Below are positions 1-7,759 of a stretch of 64,000 nucleotides of DNA, piece after piece. A model generated the notes under the pieces. That model ran no database searches. It was not told the origin of the DNA and was given only the letters and a program-made list of their open reading frames with translations. The stretch is from Bacteroidota bacterium (lineage in GTDB: Bacteria > Bacteroidota > Bacteroidia > Bacteroidales > F082): positions 682,001-746,000 of the forward strand of contig JADJXJ010000003.1 in the NCBI GenBank assembly GCA_016715945.1, given 5' to 3'. Each line of letters begins with the position of its first letter. The stretch's first letter is position 1. A program made the position numbers and the translations under genes.

Positions 1-502
1 GCGGGTGCACGTGCAGGGTTTTCCCTTTAATGTAGATGTTGGCCCGAGTTTCTTCCTGCAATTGTTTAAGCATTTGCCAGGCAGTTTGGTTGCGTACCAC
101 ATAGCGGTCGTAACGAAAATCGTAGTCGTTGGCCAGTTGGAAGCCACCGGGCAGCAGGTAGTTGAGCAGTTGGTCGAGGCTGGGATTGATAAACTCGCGG
201 TTTTGCAAAGGATAACGAAAGATGTAGAGTGCATCTTCGCAGTGCAGGCTCAGGCTGCCGTCGTTTGTGGCAATGCGCTCAAGATAGCCCTCAAACTCGG
301 TACGTATGTAATTATCGTAGCCCAGCTGAATTTTCACGGCATCGCCCGGTTTGATTTGTTGCTCTATATTCAGGGTTTTGTTGAAAAAAGTGGCTGGAAG
401 CACAATGATTGCCGTGTCAGAAAGTTGCTCGACTGAACGCACAATTTCCACGCTTTCGAGCATGGCCAGGCGGTAGTTGCCTATGGTGATATTCCACTGC
501 AT
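1..502 (-). CDS. Phage baseplate hub / late control D-like tail protein (partial, C-terminus off window)
   Basis: Not recognised as a single named family with certainty. The minus-strand frame opens with ATG at 500-502, only 8 bases after the stop of the preceding tail gene, and stays open to the window edge (167 codons). It begins MQWNITIGNYRLAMLESVEI and continues with segments such as GDAVKIQLGYDN and QLLNYLLPGG. Short strands ending in a hub-like domain, and a position directly after tape measure and a second tail protein, fit the gpD/gp44 baseplate hub of Mu- and P2-like phages. The function rests mainly on gene order. Confidence 0.6.
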   Translation of the reverse strand, partial: MQWNITIGNYRLAMLESVEIVRSVEQLSDTAIIVLPATFFNKTLNIEQQIKPGDAVKIQLGYDNYIRTEFEGYLERIATNDGSLSLHCEDALYIFRYPLQNREFINPSLDQLLNYLLPGGFQLANDYDFRYDRYVVRNQTAWQMLKQLQEETRANIYIKGKTLHVHP

Positions 503-510
503 TATATACA

Positions 511-1041
511 TCAATGGGCAATTAAAAGATCGTAAACATCGTCGCTGTAGGCTTTTATACTAAAAGCCTGGTTTGCTTGGCCTTTTGTGTGTGGCAGGTC
601 GTATTGTTCGATCACAATGTCGTAGATGCCAAGTTCGTTGAGCAGTCGGCACTGCACCTGTATTGGGGCAGCCAGGTTGCAGTAGCGCATGAGCAGGCCT
701 AAGTTTTCGGCCAGCGATTGTTCGCTGCCAACGAGCAGGCCACTGATGGTTATTTCGGCATCATCCTGTGTCCAGCGCTCTTTGATGGTGCCGCGTATGT
801 TGCCTTTGGCCACATGGCGGCGCACCACGACATTGCGCTGGCTCACCGAAACAAAAGGATCGATGGGGAAGCTGAAGCTGTCGAGGCCGTCGGCTGTAAA
901 CACAACAGGATATTGTTTGGTAGGCATCAGCCCTTCGGCCAGCTCAATGCTGCCATCGGGCTGGCGCACAATCACCACCTTTTCAGCAAAACTAAGGGGC
1001 GGCAGGTTGTAGCCAAATGCTATGCTTGCTTGTGTTTTCAT
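511..1041 (-). CDS. Phage tail/baseplate protein (DUF6046-like)
   Basis: About 176 residues starting MKTQASIAFGYN. The ATG at 1041 overlaps the stop codon of the tape measure gene, so I prefer it to the longer upstream reading, which lies inside that gene. It is a beta-rich soluble protein with motifs such as GNIRGTIKERW and DDAEITISGLLVG. Its place between the tape measure and the hub corresponds to the gp43-type baseplate/LysM-like protein of Mu. The family name is a tentative recollection; the tail role follows from context. Confidence 0.55.
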   Translation of the reverse strand: MKTQASIAFGYNLPPLSFAEKVVIVRQPDGSIELAEGLMPTKQYPVVFTADGLDSFSFPIDPFVSVSQRNVVVRRHVAKGNIRGTIKERWTQDDAEITISGLLVGSEQSLAENLGLLMRYCNLAAPIQVQCRLLNELGIYDIVIEQYDLPHTKGQANQAFSIKAYSDDVYDLLIAH

Positions 1042-3050
1042 GCGGTTGCGTAGGCCATGTTGAGCACCCTGATGAGCGCCTGTTCCACCTGTTGCTGCAT
1101 ATCGGCCGATTTGTCGCGCCATTGCCCTTCGAAGTGGATGTGCTCAACCAGATTGCGCAGGTTGATGTTGATTTGGGTGTTGCGTGTGCCACCTGAGGTA
1201 ATGTTTTCGGTGGCAGCGGCCACAGGGCTTGGGTTGATTTGGTCATTTGCGGCGAGCCCGGTAGTACCGCTGATGACCGGAGCATCAATCCCCAGCTTTT
1301 TTTTAAGGCTGCCTGCCACGTCTCCAAGTGTGGTGTTGTTCCAATTTAGCTGTAACACTTTGATGGCATTGCGCTGAGCTTGCAATTGATCCATCTTGCC
1401 TTTTGCGGCGGCAATTTCGGCAGCCCTTTCGAGTTGTTTGTTCTCTATCGTGGCCAAACCAGCTCTGGCGGCATCCTTATCCCAGAGCGCTTGCAACTTG
1501 TACCATGCCCGTTGGATGAGCTCAATACCCGTCAGAAAGGTGTCCTGTATCTCGAGCCAGGCGATCTGATGGGTGGTTTTGAATATTTGCCATGATACAA
1601 CCAGATAATTCATCAGGTTTTTCCATGTTTGGCTCCATCCGTCCAGCTTTACGATGAGGAAGCCAATAAGGGCCACTAATGCCACAATTGAGGCAATTAT
1701 CCATGTAACAGGATTGGCAAAAATGGCCGCATTGAGCCGCCACCAGCTTGCTGTTTGCAGGTTGTTCCAGAGCATGATAGCCGATGACCAGGCTATTGAT
1801 GCCATCTGTGCACCCTTCATCAATAGCAGTGCAGTTGCCACACCGGTTATTGCCGAGGCCAGGCCAATAAACAAGGGGCTGCCGGCCTTAATTTTATCAA
1901 CAAATACTCCGAACGCATCGGCTATCGTTCTTAAAATTGCCCAAAACCCGCTGAAAGCACCCGTGATGGTGCGGGCCAGCAGACCGATGATTTGTTGAAT
2001 TATATCCTGGTTCTGTTCAAAAAAGCCGATTACCTTGTCGAAAAATTGCCCTATGGATGCAATGACCGGGGCAAACGAGGCCTCGGCCAACACTACAAGT
2101 TTGCCCATCCTTTCCTGCAGGTCGCCCAGATTGTTAGCCTGCTGCTTCAACTTGCCCTCGGGGGTGTTGGCCAGCTGCTGGTTAACGCCGCCAACTGCAC
2201 GGTTGACAACATCGAACAGCACAGCCACCCGCTCGGCTTCGGTTCCGGTTTTGAGGATTTTCTGCTGTGCTTCGTCAAATTTGTAGCCATAGCGCGAGAG
2301 TGCCTCAACCTGCCCGTTCATCACTTTGCCTAACATGCTTCCGATTTGTATGGCCTGCTCCTGGGTGGCATTCAGGCCATATTGCTGTGCCAGCATGTCG
2401 TTCATGGCAGGCAGAAGTTGCCGGAGGCTTTCGCTTTTTGTCAGGTAGGTTGCCAACTCCTGGGCGCCGGCAAGCTGGGTTTCGTCGCCGATCACCCCCA
2501 GCCTTTGCTGTGCCGATGCCAGGTCGAGGATTGACCTCACCTCATCGGCACGGGCGTTCATGGCATTGCGCATTACCTGCTGTAGTTTTGCAACTTCTAC
2601 ACTTTCCTCCATATAGGCTTGTTTACTTCCGCCTAAGGCCTGCGTTAGCCTGTAAACTGCAGCACTGCCAAGCACCAAGGGGTTGGTAACCATTTCAAGG
2701 CCCGGAACGGCAGATTTCAGTTGGTCGAACCACGATTTAAATTTACCGCCATTGAGGTTTTCGAGTTTGCTGATCTCCTTTTCCAGGGCCTTTATCTCGA
2801 TATTGGCTTGCCTGATGGCCGAGCGGTTGCTTGCGGGTATCCACTCGCGTTGTGCCCGCAAAGCTGCAATTCGTTCGTTCATCGCGCCTATCGTTCTGCC
2901 CATCTTGTTCATGGTATCGCTTGCCGCATTGACCTGCTGTTGCACTTTTGCCCAGGTATTAAGCTGCTTGTCGTTGTTGATGCCAATTTTTAGTAACTTT
3001 GTTTCGAGGTTACCTTTGAGGTTCAGCGTATATTCCAAAATATTCGACAT
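1038..3050 (-). CDS. Phage tail tape measure protein
   Basis: About 670 residues. The N-terminal part (about 1-110) is a coiled coil with repeated charged heptads. A helical, alanine-rich middle section contains the domain typical of tape measure proteins (about 150-330: NAMNARADEVRSILDLAS, NTPEGKLKQQANNLGDLQERMGKL). Hydrophobic stretches follow at roughly 395-475 (ASAITGVATALLLMKG, IIASIVALVALIGFLIVKL), as in most tape measures, which insert into the host membrane during injection. The ATG at 3050 is chosen; the frame also has a GTG two codons earlier. The protein is short, implying a short tail. Confidence 0.88.
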   Translation of the reverse strand: MSNILEYTLNLKGNLETKLLKIGINNDKQLNTWAKVQQQVNAASDTMNKMGRTIGAMNERIAALRAQREWIPASNRSAIRQANIEIKALEKEISKLENLNGGKFKSWFDQLKSAVPGLEMVTNPLVLGSAAVYRLTQALGGSKQAYMEESVEVAKLQQVMRNAMNARADEVRSILDLASAQQRLGVIGDETQLAGAQELATYLTKSESLRQLLPAMNDMLAQQYGLNATQEQAIQIGSMLGKVMNGQVEALSRYGYKFDEAQQKILKTGTEAERVAVLFDVVNRAVGGVNQQLANTPEGKLKQQANNLGDLQERMGKLVVLAEASFAPVIASIGQFFDKVIGFFEQNQDIIQQIIGLLARTITGAFSGFWAILRTIADAFGVFVDKIKAGSPLFIGLASAITGVATALLLMKGAQMASIAWSSAIMLWNNLQTASWWRLNAAIFANPVTWIIASIVALVALIGFLIVKLDGWSQTWKNLMNYLVVSWQIFKTTHQIAWLEIQDTFLTGIELIQRAWYKLQALWDKDAARAGLATIENKQLERAAEIAAAKGKMDQLQAQRNAIKVLQLNWNNTTLGDVAGSLKKKLGIDAPVISGTTGLAANDQINPSPVAAATENITSGGTRNTQININLRNLVEHIHFEGQWRDKSADMQQQVEQALIRVLNMAYATA

Positions 3051-3288
3051 GAGCACCCTGATTAGCGTTTACCTTTTAGTTGCAATTTCCGTTCTGATGG
3101 TCAAACTTGGCATTGCGGTTATCAAGCGTATTCCGTTTTTGGTTTCTTACGTTCTGCTGGCCCCGTTGGCTCCTTTGTATGTGGCATGGGTCAACAGAAA
3201 ACAGCGTCCTGCTATATCCCGGCTGCTTTTTGCACTTTGGCTGGCCTTTGTTTTGCTTTTTGCGGCAGCAGTGGCAATCGGCCGTTAG
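3049..3288 (+). CDS. Small three-helix membrane protein encoded against the tail operon
   Basis: An ORF of 79 residues on the strand opposite to all neighbouring tail genes. It fills the roughly 240-base gap between tape measure and tail chaperone, and no minus-strand gene is visible in most of that gap. Three hydrophobic segments are visible (about residues 4-26, 29-48 and 58-78), separated by short basic loops (RKQRPAISR). The start ATG (3049-3051) is interleaved with the tape-measure ATG on the other strand (CATG). A small multi-spanning protein in a tail module could be a holin or a superinfection-exclusion protein. It could also be a chance open frame. No promoter was identified. Confidence 0.4.
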   Translation: MSTLISVYLLVAISVLMVKLGIAVIKRIPFLVSYVLLAPLAPLYVAWVNRKQRPAISRLLFALWLAFVLLFAAAVAIGR

Positions 3289-3456
3289 CTACCGCTTAGC
3301 TTCAGCCTCCTGCCGCCTTATCCATTCCAGCTCCTTGAACCTCATGGCCCATTGTTCGTCGCTTAGGCTGTCGGGGTCGGGTATGTGCATGTAGTAGCTG
3401 AGCTGGGCATTGATCATACGCACAAAGTCCGTCGCCTTCACCCCAACAGCCTCTAT
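3289..3456 (-). CDS. Tail assembly chaperone, second (-1 frame) part
   Basis: Directly after the stop of the first chaperone ORF (3453-3455) the -1 frame is open for about 56 codons, encoding IEAVGVKATDFVRMINAQLS and ending EWIRRQEAEAKR. It has no ATG until 3417; a GTG lies at 3441. Long-tailed phages usually make a G-GT pair of tail chaperones by ribosomal slippage just upstream of the tape measure gene, and this has that geometry. The window for slippage is narrow, since the -1 frame has a TGA at 3469-3471, and contains GGTAAACTTATAG, which is not a canonical X-XXY-YYZ heptamer. Separate initiation at the GTG is the alternative. Confidence 0.5.
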   Translation of the reverse strand: MEAVGVKATDFVRMINAQLSYYMHIPDPDSLSDEQWAMRFKELEWIRRQEAEAKR

Positions 3457-3767
3457 AAGTTTACCAGTTCAGCCTCTTTAACCTGGATAAGGTCGGCGAG
3501 CACCTGCCCGGCCGACAAAAAGAGCGAATCGTCGGTTTTGATGGCCTCGCTGCCCCCGAGCCAGCAGTTGTTGAGGATGATTTCGTTAAACTTGATAGGG
3601 TCTTTTGCGCCAACGGTGCTGGCATAACTCAGGGTGCGCCGATCGGGCTTTTTCAGATACCCGATGTGGCCGTCAATGATCAGGGCTTTTACCTCGCCGT
3701 GCTGCTTTTTCCATTGCTCAATCTGTGCCGGCTCTACTTGGCCTACTAAGTTTTTCTCTTTGCTCAT
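3453..3767 (-). CDS. Tail assembly chaperone (gpG/gp41-like)
   Basis: About 104 residues beginning MSKEKNLVGQVEPAQIEQWK; the ATG at 3767 is favoured over an upstream one that runs into the tube gene. It is soluble and charged, with the phrase GYLKKPDRRTLSYAS followed by GAKDPIKFNEIILNNCWLGG, which is typical of the acidic N-terminal chaperone encoded between tail tube and tape measure. Four bases separate it from the tube gene upstream. Its role is to coat the tape measure during tail assembly. Its end overlaps the -1 frame extension. Confidence 0.7.
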   Translation of the reverse strand: MSKEKNLVGQVEPAQIEQWKKQHGEVKALIIDGHIGYLKKPDRRTLSYASTVGAKDPIKFNEIILNNCWLGGSEAIKTDDSLFLSAGQVLADLIQVKEAELVNL

Positions 3768-3771
3768 GGCT

Positions 3772-4185
3772 TCAGCTTTTTTGGTTTTCGATGCGTAGGG
3801 CAATAAAAGGCAAGGTGATTTCCATAAACTTATCGCCTTGTTTCATTTCCTTGCCGTCTTCGGTAAACTCTAAGCCGCGTATTTTATCAACCACCAGCAC
3901 ATCGCCCTTACTGGGGTTGCCATAGGCCACCACTGCATCAAGGCGCAAGTTGAGCACACTACCTCCGCCGGCAGCGCGCAAAGTTTCGAGCTCGCTTTGT
4001 AGCAGGCTCACTTCGCCTTCGTAGCTGAGATTACCCCGCTGAATGTGCAGTGGCTCGTTGCCTTTGCCGTAAACCAGTTCCTTTTCCATTTTGCTGGCAT
4101 ACTTGATGCCCCGCAGACCGGTAATCACCCTTCCGCCAAGGGCCAGGGTAATGTCGGCATATTCGTACTGACGTGAATCGAACAT
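3772..4185 (-). CDS. Phage tail tube protein
   Basis: A protein of 137 residues, MFDSRQYEYADITLALGGRV. The opening with a short beta-hairpin and the phrase GLRGIKYASKMEKELVYGKG is characteristic of the Mu gpM / phage tail tube family, where the start residues define the feature and the rest is a beta-barrel that hexamerises into the tube. It lies three bases after the sheath gene and is followed by the chaperone, the standard sheath-tube-chaperone-tape order. Length agrees with the family (about 120-140). Confidence 0.8.
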   Translation of the reverse strand: MFDSRQYEYADITLALGGRVITGLRGIKYASKMEKELVYGKGNEPLHIQRGNLSYEGEVSLLQSELETLRAAGGGSVLNLRLDAVVAYGNPSKGDVLVVDKIRGLEFTEDGKEMKQGDKFMEITLPFIALRIENQKS

Positions 4186-4188
4186 GAT

Positions 4189-5388
4189 TTAAATGTTATT
4201 GGTTTTAAATCCAAGCTCAACATTGATGTAACGGGCATAGCCGTAGGGTTTCACGCGCAGCTGCACCTTGAGCTGGCCGGTTTGCACAATGTTCTGATTG
4301 GTGTCGATGTAGCATTGCACACCGGTGTCGTTAGGGTTCGAAGGGTCGTTGCCCAGCTCGCCGTTAGTGGTCATTGTATTGATGATGGCATTCTCGACAG
4401 TTGTTTCTACGCTTTTGGCAAAGGCCACGCTCACCTTGCCATCTGCATTGAGGGGTATTTCGTCGAGCAGTTGCGGCAGCAGGCTGTCGTAGGCCAGGCG
4501 GTATGCCTTGTCGATGGTTCGACGGGCCGTGAGGTGATTGTAATCGTCGGTGGGCAGTGTGGCCAGCGGATCGTCGGTAAAATAGTACCCGCTTCTGCCG
4601 GTATGTGTGCGCAAGGTGATGTATCCTTTGTCGTGCAGCATGGTGGCATCGGCCTCTTCGGCAGGGGTGCTGCCTATCCAGGCCTGGCTCAGGCTGATTA
4701 CGGGGCCGTCCTTCACGCGGGCCAGATTGCGGTGTACCGGAATGCGTGCCAGGCGTCCGGCCAACAAACCAATGGCGCAGCCTTTCCCGCTGGCCGTGTC
4801 GCCAATCATCACTCCTGTGCGGTTGAGTTCGAGGGTGGTGAGGTCGGTAAGGTCGATGGGGTTGCCACTGTAGTCGAGCCCGCTGACGATCACAAAAATT
4901 GGGGCTTTGAGTTGGGTGGTTGCCCACATGGCCGTTTGTTGTGCTGCCACCAGGGCTGTGCTCACATCCTGATTGAGCCCGCCGCTGAGGCTGATGGTTT
5001 GGGCAAGGCGTGTGCTGAAGTGCACAAAGAGGCCGCGCAGCCGCCCTTGTGCTTGCTGAAGCATTTGTTTTACCCCGTTGTCTGTTTCCAGGCTGATCAT
5101 TTGCGTCATGCTCACTGTTTCGGCAAAACATTTGAGCCAAAGTTCAGCTCCTTCACCTGCCTGACTGTAAAATTCGGTGAGCACCTTCAGCAGTCCGGGA
5201 TTGTTTTCGGAGGTGATGCCCAGACGGCTTTTGGCTTCGGCCAACGAGTGCAACACATAGGTTTCGAGCAGCTCGAGCTTACCGCTCACCGGAGCTGCCG
5301 AGCTGAGCAGGCCAAAAACCCCATCGGGCTGTGCCTGCACCTGACCCAGTGCACCGTTAGCAAAATCAATTCTTACGCGTGGTAGCAT
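4189..5388 (-). CDS. Contractile tail sheath protein (DUF2586-like)
   Basis: A protein of 399 residues, MLPRVRIDFANGALGQVQAQ. The N-terminal region carries the dense FGLLSSAAPVSGKLELLETY segment. The middle has a Rossmann-like portion with PIFVIVSGLDYSGNPIDLTD and GVMIGDTASGKGCAIGLLAG; the last resembles a P-loop but belongs to the sheath fold. The C-terminal beta domain ends LKVQLRVKPYGYARYINVEL. This matches the DUF2586/FluMu-type sheath proteins and implies a myovirus. It precedes the tube gene by three bases. Confidence 0.78.
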   Translation of the reverse strand: MLPRVRIDFANGALGQVQAQPDGVFGLLSSAAPVSGKLELLETYVLHSLAEAKSRLGITSENNPGLLKVLTEFYSQAGEGAELWLKCFAETVSMTQMISLETDNGVKQMLQQAQGRLRGLFVHFSTRLAQTISLSGGLNQDVSTALVAAQQTAMWATTQLKAPIFVIVSGLDYSGNPIDLTDLTTLELNRTGVMIGDTASGKGCAIGLLAGRLARIPVHRNLARVKDGPVISLSQAWIGSTPAEEADATMLHDKGYITLRTHTGRSGYYFTDDPLATLPTDDYNHLTARRTIDKAYRLAYDSLLPQLLDEIPLNADGKVSVAFAKSVETTVENAIINTMTTNGELGNDPSNPNDTGVQCYIDTNQNIVQTGQLKVQLRVKPYGYARYINVELGFKTNNI

Positions 5389-5390
5389 AC

Positions 5391-5621
5391 TTACTTTCTT
5401 TCGATGGTTACAATGGTATCGTCGCTAAGGTTTCGGGCATGGGCCCTGGCATGCTGATGTTCGGCAAATGCCAGCCCATCCGAGGTAAAATGCAGGCTTT
5501 GCAGATCAGGCATGCGGGCAAACAGGCGTTGTGCCCTCTCCATCCTCAGGTCGGAAGCGCCTGCAGCCGCAGGGGCTGCAGGTTCCGACGTCATGGCGCT
5601 TTTCTTTTTGTTACTTTTCAT
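5391..5621 (-). CDS. Small phage structural-region protein, unknown
   Basis: A 76-residue protein starting MKSNKKKSAMTSEPAAPAAA, with a basic N-terminus followed by an Ala/Pro-rich linker and a charged C-terminal half (LRMERAQRLFARMPDLQSLH). I do not recognise the family. It sits between capsid and sheath, two bases upstream of the sheath gene, where Mu-like phages carry small head-tail joining proteins. The reading frame and tight packing make it likely to be real. Confidence 0.6.
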   Translation of the reverse strand: MKSNKKKSAMTSEPAAPAAAGASDLRMERAQRLFARMPDLQSLHFTSDGLAFAEHQHARAHARNLSDDTIVTIERK

Positions 5622-5636
5622 TTTTAGCGCTTATCT

Positions 5637-6677
5637 TTAAACGGCCGCGGAAACAATGGCTCCGATGGCCTCGTTCTTCAGAGGCAAGGCAATGAAGTAG
5701 TGCCTGAAGTTGATCAGGTTTTCCTGTGTGGTCGGGTTCGAGGCTGCATCTGACAAATAGGCTTTGGTGCTGCCTGTGGCACGCATCATGCGAGGGGCAT
5801 AAAAGACCACCGAGGCCATAAAGTTGCCTGTTGCAGGAACAGCACCATAAGGCAGTTTGCTTTTGTCTTGGGCAAAATAGGGGGCATCAGCAAACTCATA
5901 TACCTCAAAGCCATACATATTGGCAATGCGGCCACTGGCGTAATTGTAATATTGGTCAGCAAACTTCTGATCGGTTTGCAGCAAGTCGGCCACATGGTCG
6001 GGACATAGTACCATGATGCGGCCCTGCGTAGGCACTTTGAGCTTGTCGAAGGCCTGCTTCATGGCAATAAGGTCGGCACGAGTGAGGGTTTTGCGTAAGC
6101 CATCGGTGGAGGCAGCTCCGGTGGTCAGCAGCACAGGGGTAACAGCACTGTGGCCGGCAGGGGCAATGGCGTGCAAAGCACGGCTGTATTTGGCCTGATC
6201 AATGCTCTCGCGATGCCTTTCGATCACGCTGGCCATCTTGTCATAGGTTATGGCGTGCAGTTCGTCGTCGGTAATGCGTGTGGCTTTGGTCTGGTATTTG
6301 TCGAGCGAGATGGCCTTGTCAGCATCTTCAAGGCTTTGCACTTCGATCGGGTATGTGGTGTTGTTGATAAGCACGCCCGGATCGCCGCCCAGGTTAACAA
6401 AGTGGATCACATCGTTCTCGGCATACTGGTCGTAGGCCTTGATGCGCTGCAGCCAGCCAATGTTTTCCATGCTGTTGCGGAAAGCTTTCACCATTTCGCC
6501 CGTCCATACCTCGGCAAAAATGCCGGCCATAAAGGCCTGCGACGGCATAGGCACCAAAAAGCCGGCCAGGCCAAGCGACAGTGCTACGGCCAAAGGTGGC
6601 AGGCCATGCAATTCGGCAAGGGTGAACCCCACTGCCATGTTGAACATCAATGTAAGAATGAAGATGAGTTTTTTCAT
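5637..6677 (-). CDS. Major capsid protein with hydrophobic N-terminus
   Basis: A protein of 346 residues. From about residue 50 it reads as a capsid protein of the Mu gpT / HK97-fold type used by Bacteroidota phages (GIFAEVWTGEMVKAFRNS, then VMVLCPDHVADLLQTDQKFA-like core, GRIANMYGFEVYEFADAPYF). The first ~48 residues are unusual: MKKLIFILTLMFNMAVGFTL followed by a second hydrophobic stretch, resembling a signal peptide or membrane anchor. It follows the protease/scaffold gene by 18 bases. The assignment rests on gene order plus the capsid-like core; the role of the hydrophobic leader is unknown. Confidence 0.8.
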   Translation of the reverse strand: MKKLIFILTLMFNMAVGFTLAELHGLPPLAVALSLGLAGFLVPMPSQAFMAGIFAEVWTGEMVKAFRNSMENIGWLQRIKAYDQYAENDVIHFVNLGGDPGVLINNTTYPIEVQSLEDADKAISLDKYQTKATRITDDELHAITYDKMASVIERHRESIDQAKYSRALHAIAPAGHSAVTPVLLTTGAASTDGLRKTLTRADLIAMKQAFDKLKVPTQGRIMVLCPDHVADLLQTDQKFADQYYNYASGRIANMYGFEVYEFADAPYFAQDKSKLPYGAVPATGNFMASVVFYAPRMMRATGSTKAYLSDAASNPTTQENLINFRHYFIALPLKNEAIGAIVSAAV

Positions 6678-6695
6678 AAGGATGCTTTTTTTGGA

Positions 6696-7130
6696 TTACA
6701 ACTCGGGTTTAAAACCATACTCAGCCTCAAACAAGGCTTTGTAAGCGGCTGGATCGTTGGTGCGAAGCTCGATGCGCTCATTTTGAGGCAGCTCGCTCAG
6801 CTTGGCATATCCGCCGGCTTTGGCCTGCGCTCCTTTGATTACATCGGTGGGCTTTTGAGCAGGTTTCAGCAAGGCAAGGGTTTTAGCTAAGCTTTCGTAT
6901 CCGGCGCTCTTGCCAAGGTTAACAAAATGTTCGCGCTGGTCGGTGGTAATCTGGCGGTTTTGGATAGCCTGATCCACCAGTTGCTCAAGCTGGGCATATT
7001 GCAGTTGCTGCAATTGTGCCTCTAATTGGTCGGCCTTGGCGGCACGCTGCTGCAGGGCTTCTATGGCCTGGCTGAGCTCGTCGGCACTGGCCGAAGCTGC
7101 CAAACCTAATTTCAGGGCAATTTGATTCAT
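6696..7130 (-). CDS. Nested scaffold protein (internal start of protease gene)
   Basis: An in-frame ATG at 7130 (residue 168 of the protease-scaffold) begins MNQIALKLGLAASASADELS, exactly at the start of the helical scaffold region, giving a 144-residue product. An AT-rich stretch (TTTTTAAAT) precedes the ATG, as is common at starts in this phylum. Mu expresses its scaffold Z from an internal start in gene I, so a separate product is expected here by analogy; expression has not been shown. Confidence 0.45.
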   Translation of the reverse strand: MNQIALKLGLAASASADELSQAIEALQQRAAKADQLEAQLQQLQYAQLEQLVDQAIQNRQITTDQREHFVNLGKSAGYESLAKTLALLKPAQKPTDVIKGAQAKAGGYAKLSELPQNERIELRTNDPAAYKALFEAEYGFKPEL

Positions 7131-7631
7131 ATTTAAAAAGGGTTTTAAAGGTCTCAAAACAATGTCGGTTTCGGCGGATGCAAGGTTAAGCCGTTTGCCC
7201 TCGTGGTAAAGGGCAAGGGCATCATCGTTGCTGCCTATGTCCACTACGCTCACCTCGCGCAACTTGCTGCGGGTAATGGTGGGCCGTGTTTGGCCCTGCA
7301 CCAGATGATGCGGATCGTCGCTTTGCTCTACAATGTCGATGCCCATGCTCACCATGCGCAATACGCCTGCATCCCACTTTTCCTTGATGCGCTGTGCAAA
7401 TGTGTCGTTTTGGTCAAACACCAGGCGGCCCGTGAGCACCTCGTCGTGCACCTCGAGCTCCTGCACCGTACCAATTGGCAGTACCTCGTCAGTAGTACCT
7501 TTCCAGGGGCGGCTGTGCATCCACAACAACACCGGATTGCGACGATATTGCTCCAGATCGATGCCCGAGGTGAGCACACGTGTGCCGTAGCTGTTGAGTG
7601 CCGGGGTGTTGATTACCACCTTGTAGCTCAT
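6696..7631 (-). CDS. Prohead protease fused to scaffold (gpI/Z-like)
   Basis: A protein of 311 residues. Residues 1-150 look like an HK97-type prohead serine protease: LLWMHSRPWKG gives the likely catalytic His39 and LRMVSMGIDI the likely Ser95. Residues 168-311 are a helical, glutamine-rich scaffold (LQQRAAKADQLEAQLQQLQY coiled coil) ending with the family-type tail PAAYKALFEAEYGFKPEL. Mu makes protease and scaffold from one gene in this manner. It is the first gene of the minus-strand structural operon, divergent from the terminase operon across about 130 bases. Confidence 0.8.
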   Translation of the reverse strand: MSYKVVINTPALNSYGTRVLTSGIDLEQYRRNPVLLWMHSRPWKGTTDEVLPIGTVQELEVHDEVLTGRLVFDQNDTFAQRIKEKWDAGVLRMVSMGIDIVEQSDDPHHLVQGQTRPTITRSKLREVSVVDIGSNDDALALYHEGKRLNLASAETDIVLRPLKPFLNMNQIALKLGLAASASADELSQAIEALQQRAAKADQLEAQLQQLQYAQLEQLVDQAIQNRQITTDQREHFVNLGKSAGYESLAKTLALLKPAQKPTDVIKGAQAKAGGYAKLSELPQNERIELRTNDPAAYKALFEAEYGFKPEL

Positions 7632-7726
7632 AACATCATCAATTTTGCGGCAAAGAAAATAGAAGGCTTGTTGGCCGTAAATTATTGATGTTCTAATGGT
7701 AGTACTATTTTAAACAAGCTATGGCA

Positions 7727-7744
7727 GGCTGCAATTTTGCAGCC
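7727..7744. promoter_or_regulatory. Perfect palindrome in the divergent promoter region
   Basis: GGCTGCAATTTTGCAGCC is an 8-bp perfect inverted repeat with a 2-base centre, located between the divergent protease (minus) and terminase (plus) operons and 16 bases before the chosen terminase small subunit start. It has no U-tract, so it is a better candidate for an operator of a late-gene regulator than for a terminator. Confidence 0.45.
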
Positions 7745-7759
7745 ATAAACCACGCGCCG

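Noticed and set aside
5..436. Plus-strand ORF of 143 residues at the left edge
   Set aside because: It is the antisense shadow of the minus-strand hub-like gene (502 down to 1), whose protein reads far better and follows operon order.
4790..4850. P-loop-like GDTASGKG in the sheath protein as an ATPase
   Set aside because: It lacks the final Ser/Thr (GxxxxGK[ST]) and a Walker B; it belongs to the sheath fold.
4282..5385. Plus-strand ORF of 367 residues over the sheath gene
   Set aside because: Composition (Gly/His/Cys rich, no motif) is that of an antisense frame; the minus strand encodes a clear sheath protein with tight spacing to both neighbours.
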